Origin: Leptofilum sp965223285
GTDB taxonomy: Bacteria; Chloroflexota; Anaerolineae; Promineifilales; Promineifilaceae
Length of the DNA stretch: 64,000 nucleotides
NCBI RefSeq assembly: GCF_965223285.1
Contig: NZ_OZ244997.1
Location: forward strand, 2,170,001-2,234,000
Direction: 5' to 3'
The position numbers and the translations under genes were made by a program. The notes under the pieces were generated by a model that worked only from the letters and a program-made list of their open reading frames with translations, did no database searches and was not told the origin of the DNA. The first letter of the stretch is position 1. Every line of letters starts with the position of its first letter. This document shows, piece by piece, positions 8,897 to 17,515 of this stretch.

Positions 8897-10162
8897 TTAG
8901 GCCAAGTAAGGGATGGTCATGGGCCCTTCCGGTAAAACCGCAATAGGGAGATCCGCGCCCAAGGTCGCTAATTGCTGGCGTAGGTAAGTGTCGATGTCGG
9001 CAATCGGCTCGATACGGACGCGGGAGAGATCGGTCGCTGGTATGTCGCTGTACAGAGCCACGCGGGCTTTGAGCTGCACCTGTGCTAACTTTTGCGCCTG
9101 CCATTGATCGAGCCTATGAAAACCAGGGGTGTGGATGGTTTCTAGCAATGCTTGGGGCGAATCGTGTTCCAGCAGCAATTCGGTAAAATTGCCGTGATCG
9201 GGAAAACCGTCGTTACAGCGGGCGGCAGTGATGATAAGGCCGCCACTAGTGACGATTTCGGCGGCAGCACACATGCCTTTGACGGTTTGGTACAGGTTTT
9301 GGTCGAGGGGGTAGCCGCTGTTGCTGGTGATGACGATGGGAAACGGCCGTTTACATCCCACCATCGCCGTCTCCTTGACAAAAGCACACCCTTGCTCGTG
9401 GGCGGCCACCACCTCGCCACAAAAAAAGCGGGTGATGTCCTGCTGATGGTTCAGCGTCACATTGATGCAAAAATCAACCGGCAGCACCGCGCCATACTGG
9501 CGAATTTGTGCTTGGGTGGGATTGCCATCCAGCACACCCCAACTGCTGCGCGGGTGCCCAATTGCTTCGGCGCGATGGTAGTGCATAATGGCGGACAGTC
9601 CGGCCACACCGGGGAACACGGCCTTATATCCACCAGAGAATCCGGCCATAAAATGGGGTTCGATAAAGCCGATGATGATGCGTTTATCCGCTTGCACGTA
9701 CGCTTTGTTGAGTTGTAAACGGCCGTTATCCCCCTGCAAACGCCCCACAGTTGCCAACAGGTCATCATCATACGCATTATGATTGACGACGCGCACCTTT
9801 TGCACCACCTCCGCGCCCACCAACTGCTCAATCTCTGCCCGGGTGCAGGCGCGGTGTGTGCCTGTGCCGATGATGACGGTGAAGTTTTCGCGTGACACAT
9901 GGTCCAACTCGGCCAATAGCCAGGGCAGAAGACGGTCAGAGGGCAGGGCGCGGGTAATGTCGGCAATGACGATGGCCACAGTGTCGCCGGTGTCAATTTG
10001 GTCAGCTAAGGGCGGGGATTGAATGGGATGGCGAACGGCCGTTTCAAAAGCAGCACGCTCATCGTTCAACCCCGGCACAAATTGGGGGCGTAAAACAGTC
10101 ACATCTGGCGCTGGGATGTCTACCTCTAAGCCATTGCGCCCATATTGCAGCTGGATTTTCAT
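8897..10162 (-). CDS. larA: LarA-family nickel-dependent lactate racemase homologue
   Basis: A 421-residue protein of the LarA family, which interconverts 2-hydroxyacid enantiomers using the nickel-pincer (NPN) cofactor. Key residues line up with the known enzyme: His103 in GTGTHRACT, His170 and Lys180 in IEPHFMAGFSGGYKAVFPG, and His196 in MHYHRAE; the Lys carries the cofactor in characterised LarA. The LarB, LarC and LarE maturation genes are not in the window and would have to be elsewhere. It follows the aldolase/dehydrogenase gene by 15 bases, which suggests racemisation of lactate made from rhamnose. Other hydroxyacids are possible substrates, since the family is broad. Confidence 0.85.
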   Translation of the reverse strand: MKIQLQYGRNGLEVDIPAPDVTVLRPQFVPGLNDERAAFETAVRHPIQSPPLADQIDTGDTVAIVIADITRALPSDRLLPWLLAELDHVSRENFTVIIGTGTHRACTRAEIEQLVGAEVVQKVRVVNHNAYDDDLLATVGRLQGDNGRLQLNKAYVQADKRIIIGFIEPHFMAGFSGGYKAVFPGVAGLSAIMHYHRAEAIGHPRSSWGVLDGNPTQAQIRQYGAVLPVDFCINVTLNHQQDITRFFCGEVVAAHEQGCAFVKETAMVGCKRPFPIVITSNSGYPLDQNLYQTVKGMCAAAEIVTSGGLIITAARCNDGFPDHGNFTELLLEHDSPQALLETIHTPGFHRLDQWQAQKLAQVQLKARVALYSDIPATDLSRVRIEPIADIDTYLRQQLATLGADLPIAVLPEGPMTIPYLA

Positions 10163-10177
10163 ACGCTGTACCCCACG

Positions 10178-12364
10178 CTAACGCAAAAAGGCTTCGTGCA
10201 AACCGCCATCCACGCTGATGACTTGCCCTGTTGTCTTGCTCAGTTGGTGGCTGGTGAGCAGATAAGCGGCCTCCGCCTGGTCAGCCAGGGTGATGGGTGA
10301 TTTGGTTAAGGTGCGTTGGGCGTAAAAGTGCGCCAGCTTATCGCGCAAGGCTGCGGTCTCTTCGTTCTCGTCAAAGGGGATTTCATATTTGACCAGCGAA
10401 CTAATCACCCGCTCACGCGGGAACATGCTGCTGCCTTCAACCACAGTGGCTGGTGCTAACCCGTTGACGCGCACCAGCGGCGACAGCTCAATCGCCAACT
10501 CGCGCACCAGATGGTTGGCAGCCGCTTTGCTGGTATCGTAGGCAACAGAGCCTTTTTTAGCTACGGTCGCATTTACGCTCGTCGTCAGCACCAATGTGCC
10601 TGTTAATCCCTGCGCTTCCCAAATTTTGCGGGCTTCATCGGCAATGATGTAGCCACCCTTCACGTTGACGGCGAAGGTCAAATCCCACTGCTCGTCACTA
10701 ATTTTGCCCTTCTGGCTGGGGGGCACAAAGACGCCAGCAGTAACAATAATATTGTCAATGCCGCCATAAGCCAGAATGACCTGATTGAGCATCTGCTGTA
10801 CCGATTCTCGATTGGTGATGTCAACACCCAAACGAATAGACGGGCCGCATGCGGAAATGCCTGTGCCCGCCACGCCGATGCCCATGCCGTATTTGTTGGT
10901 GAGAGAAACGGCCGTTTCCTTTGCCGCCGCCTCATCCAAATCGACACAAACCACATGCGCCCCCTCTTTAGCCACGCGATGTGCCGTCGCTTTGCCAATG
11001 CCGCTGCCTGCGCCAACGACAATCACCACATTCCTTGCCAGCTCTTTCTCCGGCGGCATCCGCTTCAGCTTGGCCTCCTCAAGCAGCCAATACTCAATAT
11101 CAAACGCTTCTTGGCGCGGCAAGCCTTGATATTGGCTAATAGATTCCGAGGCTTTCATCACTTCAATCGCCAGCGAGTAAAATTCGGCCGTGACCCGACT
11201 TTCGCTTTTGTTTTTGCCCCAGGCAATCAGACCCACGCCGGGAATGAGAATCACCGTCGGATTGGGGTCGCGCATGGCGGGGGAATCGGGATTCTGGCAG
11301 GCTTCATAGTAGGCGGCGTAATCGGCGCGATACTGGGCCAGCCCGGCTTCTAATTTGTTCAGCAGCACGGCCGTATTTTCGCTTTGCGGGTTCCAATCCA
11401 CATACAAAGGCTTGATTTTAGTGCGCAGAAAATGGTCGGGGCAGGATGTGCCTAGCTCGGCTAATCGGGGCGCGTCGTGGCTGTTGACAAATTGCAGCAC
11501 GCTGTCGGTGATGTGGATGGTGCCGATGAAGCGGTTCTGTTGGGAGACTAGACCGCGCAGTTTGGGCAAAAGCTCAATCAGCAAGGCTTCCCGCTCACTA
11601 TCAGGCAGGGATTGGTATTTGGTGCCACCAAATGTGTCTTCCCCTTTGTCGTGTTTGGCGATGTAAACGGCCGCTTTCTCAATCAAGTCCAGCGTCAATT
11701 CATAACAGACTTTATCGTCATCGGCCCAGTTAATCAGCCCATGCTGCCCCATCACCAGTCCTTTTAGCTGCGGATTTTCGCTGGCCATCTGCCCCATCAC
11801 CAGGCCCAAATCGAAGCCGGGACGCTGCCAGGGCACCCAGCCGATTTCGTCGCCGAATATTTCATGCGTCAATCGCTCCTGGTTTTTGCTGGCAGCAATG
11901 GCAATGGCCGAGATGGGGTGCATATGGTCTACGTGGCGGTAAGGGATGAAGCCATGCAGCGGCGTGTCAATGGAGCTGGCACGGGGGTTGAGGTTAAAGG
12001 TAGTGTGCGGATACATGCTCACCATTTTGTCCTCAATCTCCGTTTTCACCCCTTTAACCTCGGCCGCATCGTAAATCGTTTGCAGCGAAAGCAGTTTGTC
12101 CATGTAAAGGGAGGCAAAGTTGGCGCGGGTCGAGGTACGCAGGTCGCCGCCGGAGCCTTTGACCCAAAGAACATCGACTTCTTCGCCCGTTAAGGGGTCG
12201 GTCATCATCACTTTGGAGGAGGTGTTGCCGCCGCCGGTGTTGGTGATGCGCTGGTCATCGCCCAAGATGTTGGAACGGTAGCGCAGCCGCTCTACGGGGT
12301 CAAGCTGGTTGGCGACGGCATCGTCCCAACTGTAAGAAACGTGTTTGTATGTTTTTTGTGACAT
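10178..12364 (-). CDS. rhaEW: Bifunctional rhamnulose-1-phosphate aldolase / lactaldehyde dehydrogenase (RhaEW-type)
   Basis: A 728-residue fusion. Residues ~1-420 form a class II aldolase/adducin domain (NTGGGNTSSKV near the start, HMHPISAIAIAASKN, MGQHGLINWADD). Residues ~445-728 form a short-chain dehydrogenase with VVGAGSGIGKATAHRVAKEG as nucleotide loop, NNIIVTAG-type strand and AYDTSKAA as the YxxxK site. The fusion is known from Bacillus and Chloroflexota. The aldolase splits rhamnulose-1-P into DHAP and L-lactaldehyde; the dehydrogenase oxidises the aldehyde to lactate. Length fits the family (~700). Downstream of lutABC, same strand, separated by a hairpin-rich gap. Confidence 0.93.
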   Translation of the reverse strand: MSQKTYKHVSYSWDDAVANQLDPVERLRYRSNILGDDQRITNTGGGNTSSKVMMTDPLTGEEVDVLWVKGSGGDLRTSTRANFASLYMDKLLSLQTIYDAAEVKGVKTEIEDKMVSMYPHTTFNLNPRASSIDTPLHGFIPYRHVDHMHPISAIAIAASKNQERLTHEIFGDEIGWVPWQRPGFDLGLVMGQMASENPQLKGLVMGQHGLINWADDDKVCYELTLDLIEKAAVYIAKHDKGEDTFGGTKYQSLPDSEREALLIELLPKLRGLVSQQNRFIGTIHITDSVLQFVNSHDAPRLAELGTSCPDHFLRTKIKPLYVDWNPQSENTAVLLNKLEAGLAQYRADYAAYYEACQNPDSPAMRDPNPTVILIPGVGLIAWGKNKSESRVTAEFYSLAIEVMKASESISQYQGLPRQEAFDIEYWLLEEAKLKRMPPEKELARNVVIVVGAGSGIGKATAHRVAKEGAHVVCVDLDEAAAKETAVSLTNKYGMGIGVAGTGISACGPSIRLGVDITNRESVQQMLNQVILAYGGIDNIIVTAGVFVPPSQKGKISDEQWDLTFAVNVKGGYIIADEARKIWEAQGLTGTLVLTTSVNATVAKKGSVAYDTSKAAANHLVRELAIELSPLVRVNGLAPATVVEGSSMFPRERVISSLVKYEIPFDENEETAALRDKLAHFYAQRTLTKSPITLADQAEAAYLLTSHQLSKTTGQVISVDGGLHEAFLR

Positions 12365-12403
12365 GATTTACCTCATAGTTAAGGAATTTGAATTAGCTAA
12401 GTA

Positions 12404-12458
12404 AGCAAACCACAGAAAGTATTTTGAAAAACGAAGCGCGATTTCTCTGTGGTTTGCT
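12404..12458. repeat. 13-bp perfect inverted repeat in the lutC-rhaEW gap
   Basis: AGCAAACCACAGA at 12404-12416 pairs with TCTGTGGTTTGCT at 12446-12458 around a 29-base AT-rich loop. It lies upstream of rhaEW and downstream of lutC on the minus strand. It could be an mRNA processing or stabilising hairpin, or part of a dispersed repeat. Confidence 0.6.
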
Positions 12459-12461
12459 CAA

Positions 12462-12513
12462 GTAAAAGCCAAATGCGCGCTCATTCTAATTCAAAATTCT
12501 TTTTGGCTTTTAC
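12462..12513. repeat. 12-bp perfect inverted repeat overlapping the 3' end of lutC
   Basis: GTAAAAGCCAAA at 12462-12473 pairs with TTTGGCTTTTAC at 12502-12513, spanning the lutC stop codon. Together with the neighbour at 12404 it makes two successive hairpins between lutC and rhaEW. No T-run follows on the minus strand, so partial attenuation rather than full termination seems likely. Confidence 0.55.
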
Positions 12514-13144
12514 ATAGAACCAGATGCAGTTGTCGTGGCCCGTGCATGCCCATGACCAACTGCATCGCAATATCGGCCGTTCTGCTAGGGCCAGTAATGA
12601 CGACGATGTTGCTGTGCTGCCGACTTTTCTCCAGGCCAGCCACTTTTTGTGCCGCCCACCAGCTTTCTAAATCAGGCAAAATCTGGCTGGCGGCAACCAC
12701 GGCAATGTGGATGGGAGGTAGGAGCGATGCGGCCCGGTAACGGCGGTTGCCACTCAACACCACCACGCTTCCCGTCGCCGCCAACGCTGCGTCTACACCA
12801 GTCAGCCCTACGCGCACGGTTGCATCCTGCCCCACACAACGGACGCTGGCCTTTGCCAATGCTTCGGCCAGACCGGGTAAGGGGATGTGGGCTGCCTCCC
12901 AACTGGAGATGACCGTATCCTCGCCAACGATTTGCAAGACCACCTCAATCGCGGCTGCGGCTGTCTGCACTTCATGCAAAACAGAGCCCGCCTTTTCCGC
13001 TTCTTGTCTAAACCGGGCCTGCAAGGCCAGCGGCGAAACATCGTTGAGGGGAACCATTGGTTGGTATGTGGTGGGAGCAGAGATAGCGGGAAACGCTTGT
13101 TTCCCTTGCCGTAGCCTGCCCAAAATTTGTTCACGACTGCTCAT
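12491..13144 (-). CDS. lutC: Lactate utilisation protein C (LUD domain)
   Basis: A LutC/YkgG-type protein of 217 residues carrying a LUD domain. LutC is one of three parts of the LutABC complex that oxidises L-lactate to pyruvate. Visible marks are SSREQILGRLRQGK at the start, then VISSWEAAHIP and the family segment VGLTGVDAALAATGSVVVLSG, then PPIHIAVVAASQILPDL and VVITGPSRTADIAMQLVMGMHGPRQLH-type C-terminus. Start at 13144 (second of two ATGs) because AAGGAG lies six bases before; the gene overlaps the end of lutB by 14 bases. The longer ORF from 13195 is inside lutB and unlikely. Confidence 0.9.
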   Translation of the reverse strand: MSSREQILGRLRQGKQAFPAISAPTTYQPMVPLNDVSPLALQARFRQEAEKAGSVLHEVQTAAAAIEVVLQIVGEDTVISSWEAAHIPLPGLAEALAKASVRCVGQDATVRVGLTGVDAALAATGSVVVLSGNRRYRAASLLPPIHIAVVAASQILPDLESWWAAQKVAGLEKSRQHSNIVVITGPSRTADIAMQLVMGMHGPRQLHLVLCKSQKEF

Positions 13145-14546
13145 CATTATCTCCTTGCCGCTCTCGCCACAGTTGGTGGAATGATTTGGGGGCAAACTTC
13201 GGCGGGGTACGATGCTTTGTCCAACCCGCCAGCGGCACCGGCAACGATTTGGGCTTGAGCAAATTCGTCACCTTTGCCGCCACCTTACCCCCCCATACAA
13301 AGCGACCGGGCGACTTATTGCCCAACGCCCATGCCTTCATCCCTATGTCCCAGACAGGGCTGCTTTGACCACGCGCTACCAGTTCGTGACGCAAATTGAG
13401 CAGCATGTGGGGGATGTCAATATCAACCGGGCAGACTTGTTTGCACATGCCGCACAGCGTGCTGGCATGGGGTAAGGGGCTGGCATTTTCCAAACCAGTG
13501 AGCAAAGGGGTTATGACAGCCCCGATTGGGCCGGGATAGACCCAACCGTAAGCGTGGCCGCCAGTGACCTGGTAAACTGGGCAACCATTCAGGCAGGCGC
13601 CGCAGCGGATGCAGGCCAGGGCTTCGCAGTAATCGCTGGTGTAAATATCGGAACGGCCGTTATCCACCAAAATCACATACACTTGCTCCGGCCCATCTGG
13701 CTCGTCTGGTTGGCGCGGGCCATTCACGATATGTGTGTAAACCGTCAGTGCCTGGCCGGTGGCGCTGCGCGGCAATACCTGTGTTAATGTGGCATAATCC
13801 TCTACTGTGGCGACCAGCTTTTCGATGCCCACCAGGGCTACATGGACGCGAGGCAGGCTGGTGACCAGGCGAGCGTTGCCTTCGTTGGATACCAGGCACA
13901 GCGAACCAGTTTCGGCAATGATAAAGTTACCCCCAGAAACACCCATATCGGCCATCAAAAAGCGTTGGCGCAATGTTTCGCGGGCAAACAGTGCCATAGC
14001 CTCTGTGCCGTCAGTTGGCGGCATATTGGCTTTTTCGATGAGCAGATCACGAATGCTCTCTTTCGTTTTATGAATGATGGGGACAACAATGTGGCTGGGT
14101 GTGTCGCCACCCAATTGGACGATGTATTCACCCAAATCCGTCTCCAACACCTCAATAGCGGCCGTTTCCAGGGCGTGGTTTAGTCCAATTTCCTCGGTGA
14201 CCATGCTTTTGCTTTTGACCACCGAGCGCACATTGTGCCGTTGGGCAATCTCTAGCATATGCCGATTGGCTTCAGCCGCATCAAGCGCCCACAGCACCTG
14301 AATGCCGTTGGCCTGCATGTTGGCTTCGGCCTGCGCCAGCAGATCGGGCAAATTGTTTAAGGCGTGCCGCTTGATAGCCGCTGCTTGCTGGCGCATGGCC
14401 TGACCGTGTGCCTCGCCATCAGCAAACATGGCCGCCTGGCGCTTGGTGAAACCAGTATTTGTGCCAAAGGCAACGGCCGTTTGCAAATCGGGATCATGGA
14501 TGGCAATCTGAGCCGCCGGGATGAATTGAGCAGATTGGACTTTCAT
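13131..14546 (-). CDS. lutB: Lactate utilisation iron-sulfur protein B
   Basis: A 471-residue LutB/YkgF-type protein. An N-terminal LUD domain (about 60-295) contains VVKSKSMVTEEIGLNHAL and MADMGVSGGNFIIAETGSL. It is followed by two 4Fe-4S motifs, CIRCGACLNGCPVY and CGMCKQVCPVDIDIP. Within LutABC it is thought to pass electrons from lactate. The start overlaps the lutA stop (ATGA) and its own end overlaps lutC, so translation is coupled. Together with rhaB and rhaEW in the same cluster, it points to lactate derived from lactaldehyde as the substrate. Confidence 0.93.
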   Translation of the reverse strand: MKVQSAQFIPAAQIAIHDPDLQTAVAFGTNTGFTKRQAAMFADGEAHGQAMRQQAAAIKRHALNNLPDLLAQAEANMQANGIQVLWALDAAEANRHMLEIAQRHNVRSVVKSKSMVTEEIGLNHALETAAIEVLETDLGEYIVQLGGDTPSHIVVPIIHKTKESIRDLLIEKANMPPTDGTEAMALFARETLRQRFLMADMGVSGGNFIIAETGSLCLVSNEGNARLVTSLPRVHVALVGIEKLVATVEDYATLTQVLPRSATGQALTVYTHIVNGPRQPDEPDGPEQVYVILVDNGRSDIYTSDYCEALACIRCGACLNGCPVYQVTGGHAYGWVYPGPIGAVITPLLTGLENASPLPHASTLCGMCKQVCPVDIDIPHMLLNLRHELVARGQSSPVWDIGMKAWALGNKSPGRFVWGGKVAAKVTNLLKPKSLPVPLAGWTKHRTPPKFAPKSFHQLWRERQGDNDEQS

Positions 14547-15319
14547 GGCTGCTCCCCAATACCCTCAGCCAGCACGTCGGCAATGTGGCGTACAGACGGC
14601 CGTTTACCCTGCTTTTCCAGCCCGCCGTTCATATGCGTCAGGCAGCTCACATCCCCCGTCACAACGCTCTCCGCGCCACTTTGGGGGATCTGTTCCAGCT
14701 TCTTTTGCAGCATCGCGCCACTCACATCAGCCATTTTGACACTGAACAGACCGCCAAAACCACAGCAGATCTCCCCATTTTCCCACGCTAACACGTTTGC
14801 ATTCTCCACATTGGCTAACAACGTCTCTGCGGCCTTGCCCAGCCCTAAAAGACGCAGCCCGTGGCAGGCGTGATGGCAAACAAATGTTTGTGGCTGCGGT
14901 AGACGCGCTCCCAAATGGGTGATGCCCAGGCCATCCACAATAAATTCGGTGAACTCCCAGGTGATGCTGGCCAGCCTTTCTGCCTCAGCCAGCAGCGATG
15001 GCTCAGCGGCAAACAGGCGCGGATATTCGTGGCGCACCATCGCCGCACAAGAGCCTGATGGGGTGACGATCACTTCTGCATCGCGGAACGCTTCGATGAA
15101 CTGCTGTGCCACCTGCCGCGCTTCGCGGCGATAACCAGCATTAAACCCTGGCTGGCCACAGCAGGTTTGGGCTTGGGGAAAGTCAACCGCGATTCCCAGA
15201 TGCGCTAACACCTTTACAACGGCGAAGCCTGTGTGTGGGTAGAGCATATCCACCATACAGGTGACAAACAGGGAGACACGCTTCCCTTTTGGTGATTCTC
15301 GTTTGGCTTGAATCATCAC
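14543..15319 (-). CDS. lutA: Lactate utilisation protein A (CCG-domain Fe-S protein)
   Basis: A 258-residue LutA/YkgE-type protein with the two cysteine-rich (CCG) domains: TCCGQPGFNAGY about residue 57, and EICCGFGGLFSVK about residue 185, plus VTPSGSCAAMVRHEYP between. LutA is part of the LutABC lactate oxidase. SLFVTCMVDMLYP supplies the N-terminal strand with a conserved Cys. It overlaps rhaB by four bases (ATGA) upstream and lutB by four bases downstream, so rhaB-lutA-lutB-lutC are translated as one coupled unit. Tandem ATG start; either codon is possible. Confidence 0.93.
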   Translation of the reverse strand: MMIQAKRESPKGKRVSLFVTCMVDMLYPHTGFAVVKVLAHLGIAVDFPQAQTCCGQPGFNAGYRREARQVAQQFIEAFRDAEVIVTPSGSCAAMVRHEYPRLFAAEPSLLAEAERLASITWEFTEFIVDGLGITHLGARLPQPQTFVCHHACHGLRLLGLGKAAETLLANVENANVLAWENGEICCGFGGLFSVKMADVSGAMLQKKLEQIPQSGAESVVTGDVSCLTHMNGGLEKQGKRPSVRHIADVLAEGIGEQP

Positions 15320-16767
15320 ACCTTCTTCCCTTCACGAATAAGCTGTTGGTAACGGCCGTATGCGTCATCCCAAACGGCCGTTCTTGCAGGTTCATATCGT
15401 TTCAATTCCCCCATCCCTGCCACGACCTGCCGCGCTTGCTGCCAATCAGCCATCTCGCCCAGGGTAATAAGCTGCACTAACGCATTGCCAATCACCGTGG
15501 CTTCGACAGGGCCGGCGACAACAGGCAAGCCAATGGCATCGGCCGTCATCTGGTTGAGCAGGTCGTTTTGGCTGCCGCCGCCGACAATGTGGATGGTAGA
15601 AACGGTGCGGTCAGCAACATCTGTCACCTGTGCTAACACCTCACGGTAAGCCAGAGCTAAACTTTCCAGCACACAGCGTGTCATTTCCCCTGGCGTTTGA
15701 GGTGCGGGCTGGCCTGTTTGCTGGCACATCTCACGAATGTGTTGTGGGTGGTCGCCAGGGGTGAAAAAGGCGGGATCATTGGGGTTGAAAATCGAGACAA
15801 GGGGTTCAGCCTCCTCCGCCAGCGCCACCAGTTCCGCATAGCTATATGCCTCACCAGCCGCCGCCCAGGTTGCCCGGCACTGCTGCAAAATCCACAAGCC
15901 CATCACATTTTTCAGCAGGCGATACGTGCCATACACACCACCTTCATTGGTCACGTTGGCCACCAACGCTGCCGATGTGAGAATCGGTTCATCCACTTCC
16001 AGCCCCACCAGGCTCCAGGTGCCACTGCTGATGTAGGCGAAGTCGTCTGAGAGGGCGGGCACGGCCGCTACAGCGCTGCCCGTATCGTGGCAAGCGGGAG
16101 CGATGATGGGAATGCCTTCATACAGACCCAAATTGGTTCCTGGCTGCACAATTTCGGGGAAGATGTGGGTGGGGATGTCGAGTTTGGTGAGGAGGTTGGT
16201 GGCCCAACGGCCGTTTCCCGCATCAACCATCTGCGTTGTCGTGGCGTTGCTAAACTCACACACCTTCGCTCCCGTAAGCCAAAAGTTGAGCAAATCGGGC
16301 GCGGTCAAAAAGGTGCTGGCAATTTGCAACTGCGGTGACTGATTCTCTACTAGACTGAGCATTTGATAGAGGGTGTTGATGGGCATAAATTGGATACCCG
16401 TTTGGGCGAAAATCTCCGCTTGGGGCACGACGGCCAAGGCACGTTCCATCATGCCTGTCGTGCGACTATCGCGGTAATGCACCGGACTGCCAATCAAATT
16501 ATCCTGTTTGTCCAGCAGCCCAAAATCCACCCCCCACGTATCCACGCCAATGCTGGCTGGCTGCAGCACTTTCCCTTTGGCAATCCCAGCCTGAATCTCC
16601 CCCCACAGACGTAAAAAATCCCAATGCAGCGTCCCATTCACCGTCACCGTTTCGTTCGGAAAGCGGTGCAGTTCCTCGACGCGTAGGGTGTTGTCATCAA
16701 AATGAACGGCCGTTACCCGCCCCGATTCTGCCCCTAAATCAACCGCTAAAACTGTTTTCTGTGCCAT
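15316..16767 (-). CDS. rhaB: Rhamnulokinase
   Basis: A FGGY-family sugar kinase of 483 residues that phosphorylates L-rhamnulose at O-1. Rhamnulokinase marks: AVDLGAESGRVTAVHFD at the N-terminus, RFPNETVTVNGTLHWDFLRLW, IGVDTWGVDFGLLD, PVHYRDSRT, then YISSGTWSLVGLE and IHIVGGGSQNDLLNQMTADA with the ATP-site Gly-rich loop. Catalytic Asp is expected in the HDTGSAVAAVPA segment (about residue 225). First gene of the rhaB-lutABC unit; its start lies 52 bases from the antitoxin gene on the opposite strand, so its promoter must be within or before that module. Confidence 0.95.
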   Translation of the reverse strand: MAQKTVLAVDLGAESGRVTAVHFDDNTLRVEELHRFPNETVTVNGTLHWDFLRLWGEIQAGIAKGKVLQPASIGVDTWGVDFGLLDKQDNLIGSPVHYRDSRTTGMMERALAVVPQAEIFAQTGIQFMPINTLYQMLSLVENQSPQLQIASTFLTAPDLLNFWLTGAKVCEFSNATTTQMVDAGNGRWATNLLTKLDIPTHIFPEIVQPGTNLGLYEGIPIIAPACHDTGSAVAAVPALSDDFAYISSGTWSLVGLEVDEPILTSAALVANVTNEGGVYGTYRLLKNVMGLWILQQCRATWAAAGEAYSYAELVALAEEAEPLVSIFNPNDPAFFTPGDHPQHIREMCQQTGQPAPQTPGEMTRCVLESLALAYREVLAQVTDVADRTVSTIHIVGGGSQNDLLNQMTADAIGLPVVAGPVEATVIGNALVQLITLGEMADWQQARQVVAGMGELKRYEPARTAVWDDAYGRYQQLIREGKKV

Positions 16768-16780
16768 AAAAAACCTATGC

Positions 16781-16786
16781 TATAAT
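16781..16786 (+). promoter_or_regulatory. Extended -10 box for the toxin-antitoxin module
   Basis: TATAAT preceded by TG one base upstream (TGCTATAAT) lies 33 bases before the antitoxin ATG. This extended -10 can work with a weak -35; no good -35 is visible. It lies between the divergent rhaB and antitoxin starts. Confidence 0.45.
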
Positions 16787-16818
16787 CTGCTTATCCGATT
16801 TCATGTGGAGCATAACTT

Positions 16819-17097
16819 ATGTACGCAATAGAATTCCAAACACGTATCAAAGATGGTGTCATTGAAGTTCCTGAAGAACAGCGAGAAGCCCTTTTGTCAG
16901 TGGCTGCCAATGCCCCTATCCGCGTCATCATCCTTACCTCCGAACAGCAAGAACCTGTGCCCATACCTGCCGGAAAAGACCTTGTGCAAGATGCTAAAGA
17001 TAAAGGGTATGATTCTTTCATAGATTATTTAATCGATCATCCCGTTCGTATTCCCAATATGACCTACTTAACAAGGGAAGAAGCCAATGCCCGTTGA
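16819..17097 (+). CDS. Putative antitoxin partner of the VapC-type PIN toxin
   Basis: A small acidic protein of 92 residues. The N-terminal half has a short beta pattern (MYAIEFQTRIKDGVIEVPEE) like the strand-rich start seen in antitoxins that precede PIN-domain genes; the C-terminal part (about 55-92, DAKDKGYDSFIDYLIDHP) is helical and could bind the toxin. Its stop overlaps the start of the PIN gene by 11 bases, the usual antitoxin-toxin order. I do not recognise a named DNA-binding family, so the call rests mainly on context. GGAG precedes the ATG by 8 bases. Confidence 0.68.
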   Translation: MYAIEFQTRIKDGVIEVPEEQREALLSVAANAPIRVIILTSEQQEPVPIPAGKDLVQDAKDKGYDSFIDYLIDHPVRIPNMTYLTREEANAR

Positions 17098-17515
17098 GCC
17101 AGCTTCGCTTTGTTTCGTAGACAGCAATCTATGGCTGTATGCCATGTTGCCCCAAGATGATCAATCCAAAGAGACTCTGGCCAAACAACTCATCACTGAC
17201 AATCATGACAATATTGTCATTAGCACACAGGTTATCAATGAAATTACCAATAATTTACTGAGAAAAGGCAATTTCACTGAACATGCTATCCGTAATACGA
17301 TTCGTTCTCTTTATGATGATTTTCAAGTGATTCCAATGAGCCAGGCCATTCAGGAACGAGCTTCCGAATTACGAGAAAAATATTCGCTCTCCCATTACGA
17401 TGGGTTGATAGTTGCCGCCGCGCTTTTGTCTAGTGCAACAATTCTCTATTCTGAGGATATGCACGACAGTCTTGTCATTGAAAACCAGTTACCTATTGTC
17501 AATCCCTTCAATTAA
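17087..17515 (+). CDS. vapC: PIN-domain ribonuclease toxin (VapC type)
   Basis: A PIN-domain protein of 142 residues. The acidic residues that hold the metal are visible: Asp in CFVDSNLWLYAML, Glu in VINEITNNLL, Asp in LSHYDGLIVAAALLS and Asp in LYSEDMHDS. VapC toxins cut tRNA or other RNA when the antitoxin is lost. It is coupled to the antitoxin gene by an 11-base overlap. The module lies between rhaA and rhaB in the opposite orientation and ends with a four-base overlap with rhaA, so it splits the rhamnose cluster. Confidence 0.88.
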   Translation: MPVEPASLCFVDSNLWLYAMLPQDDQSKETLAKQLITDNHDNIVISTQVINEITNNLLRKGNFTEHAIRNTIRSLYDDFQVIPMSQAIQERASELREKYSLSHYDGLIVAAALLSSATILYSEDMHDSLVIENQLPIVNPFN

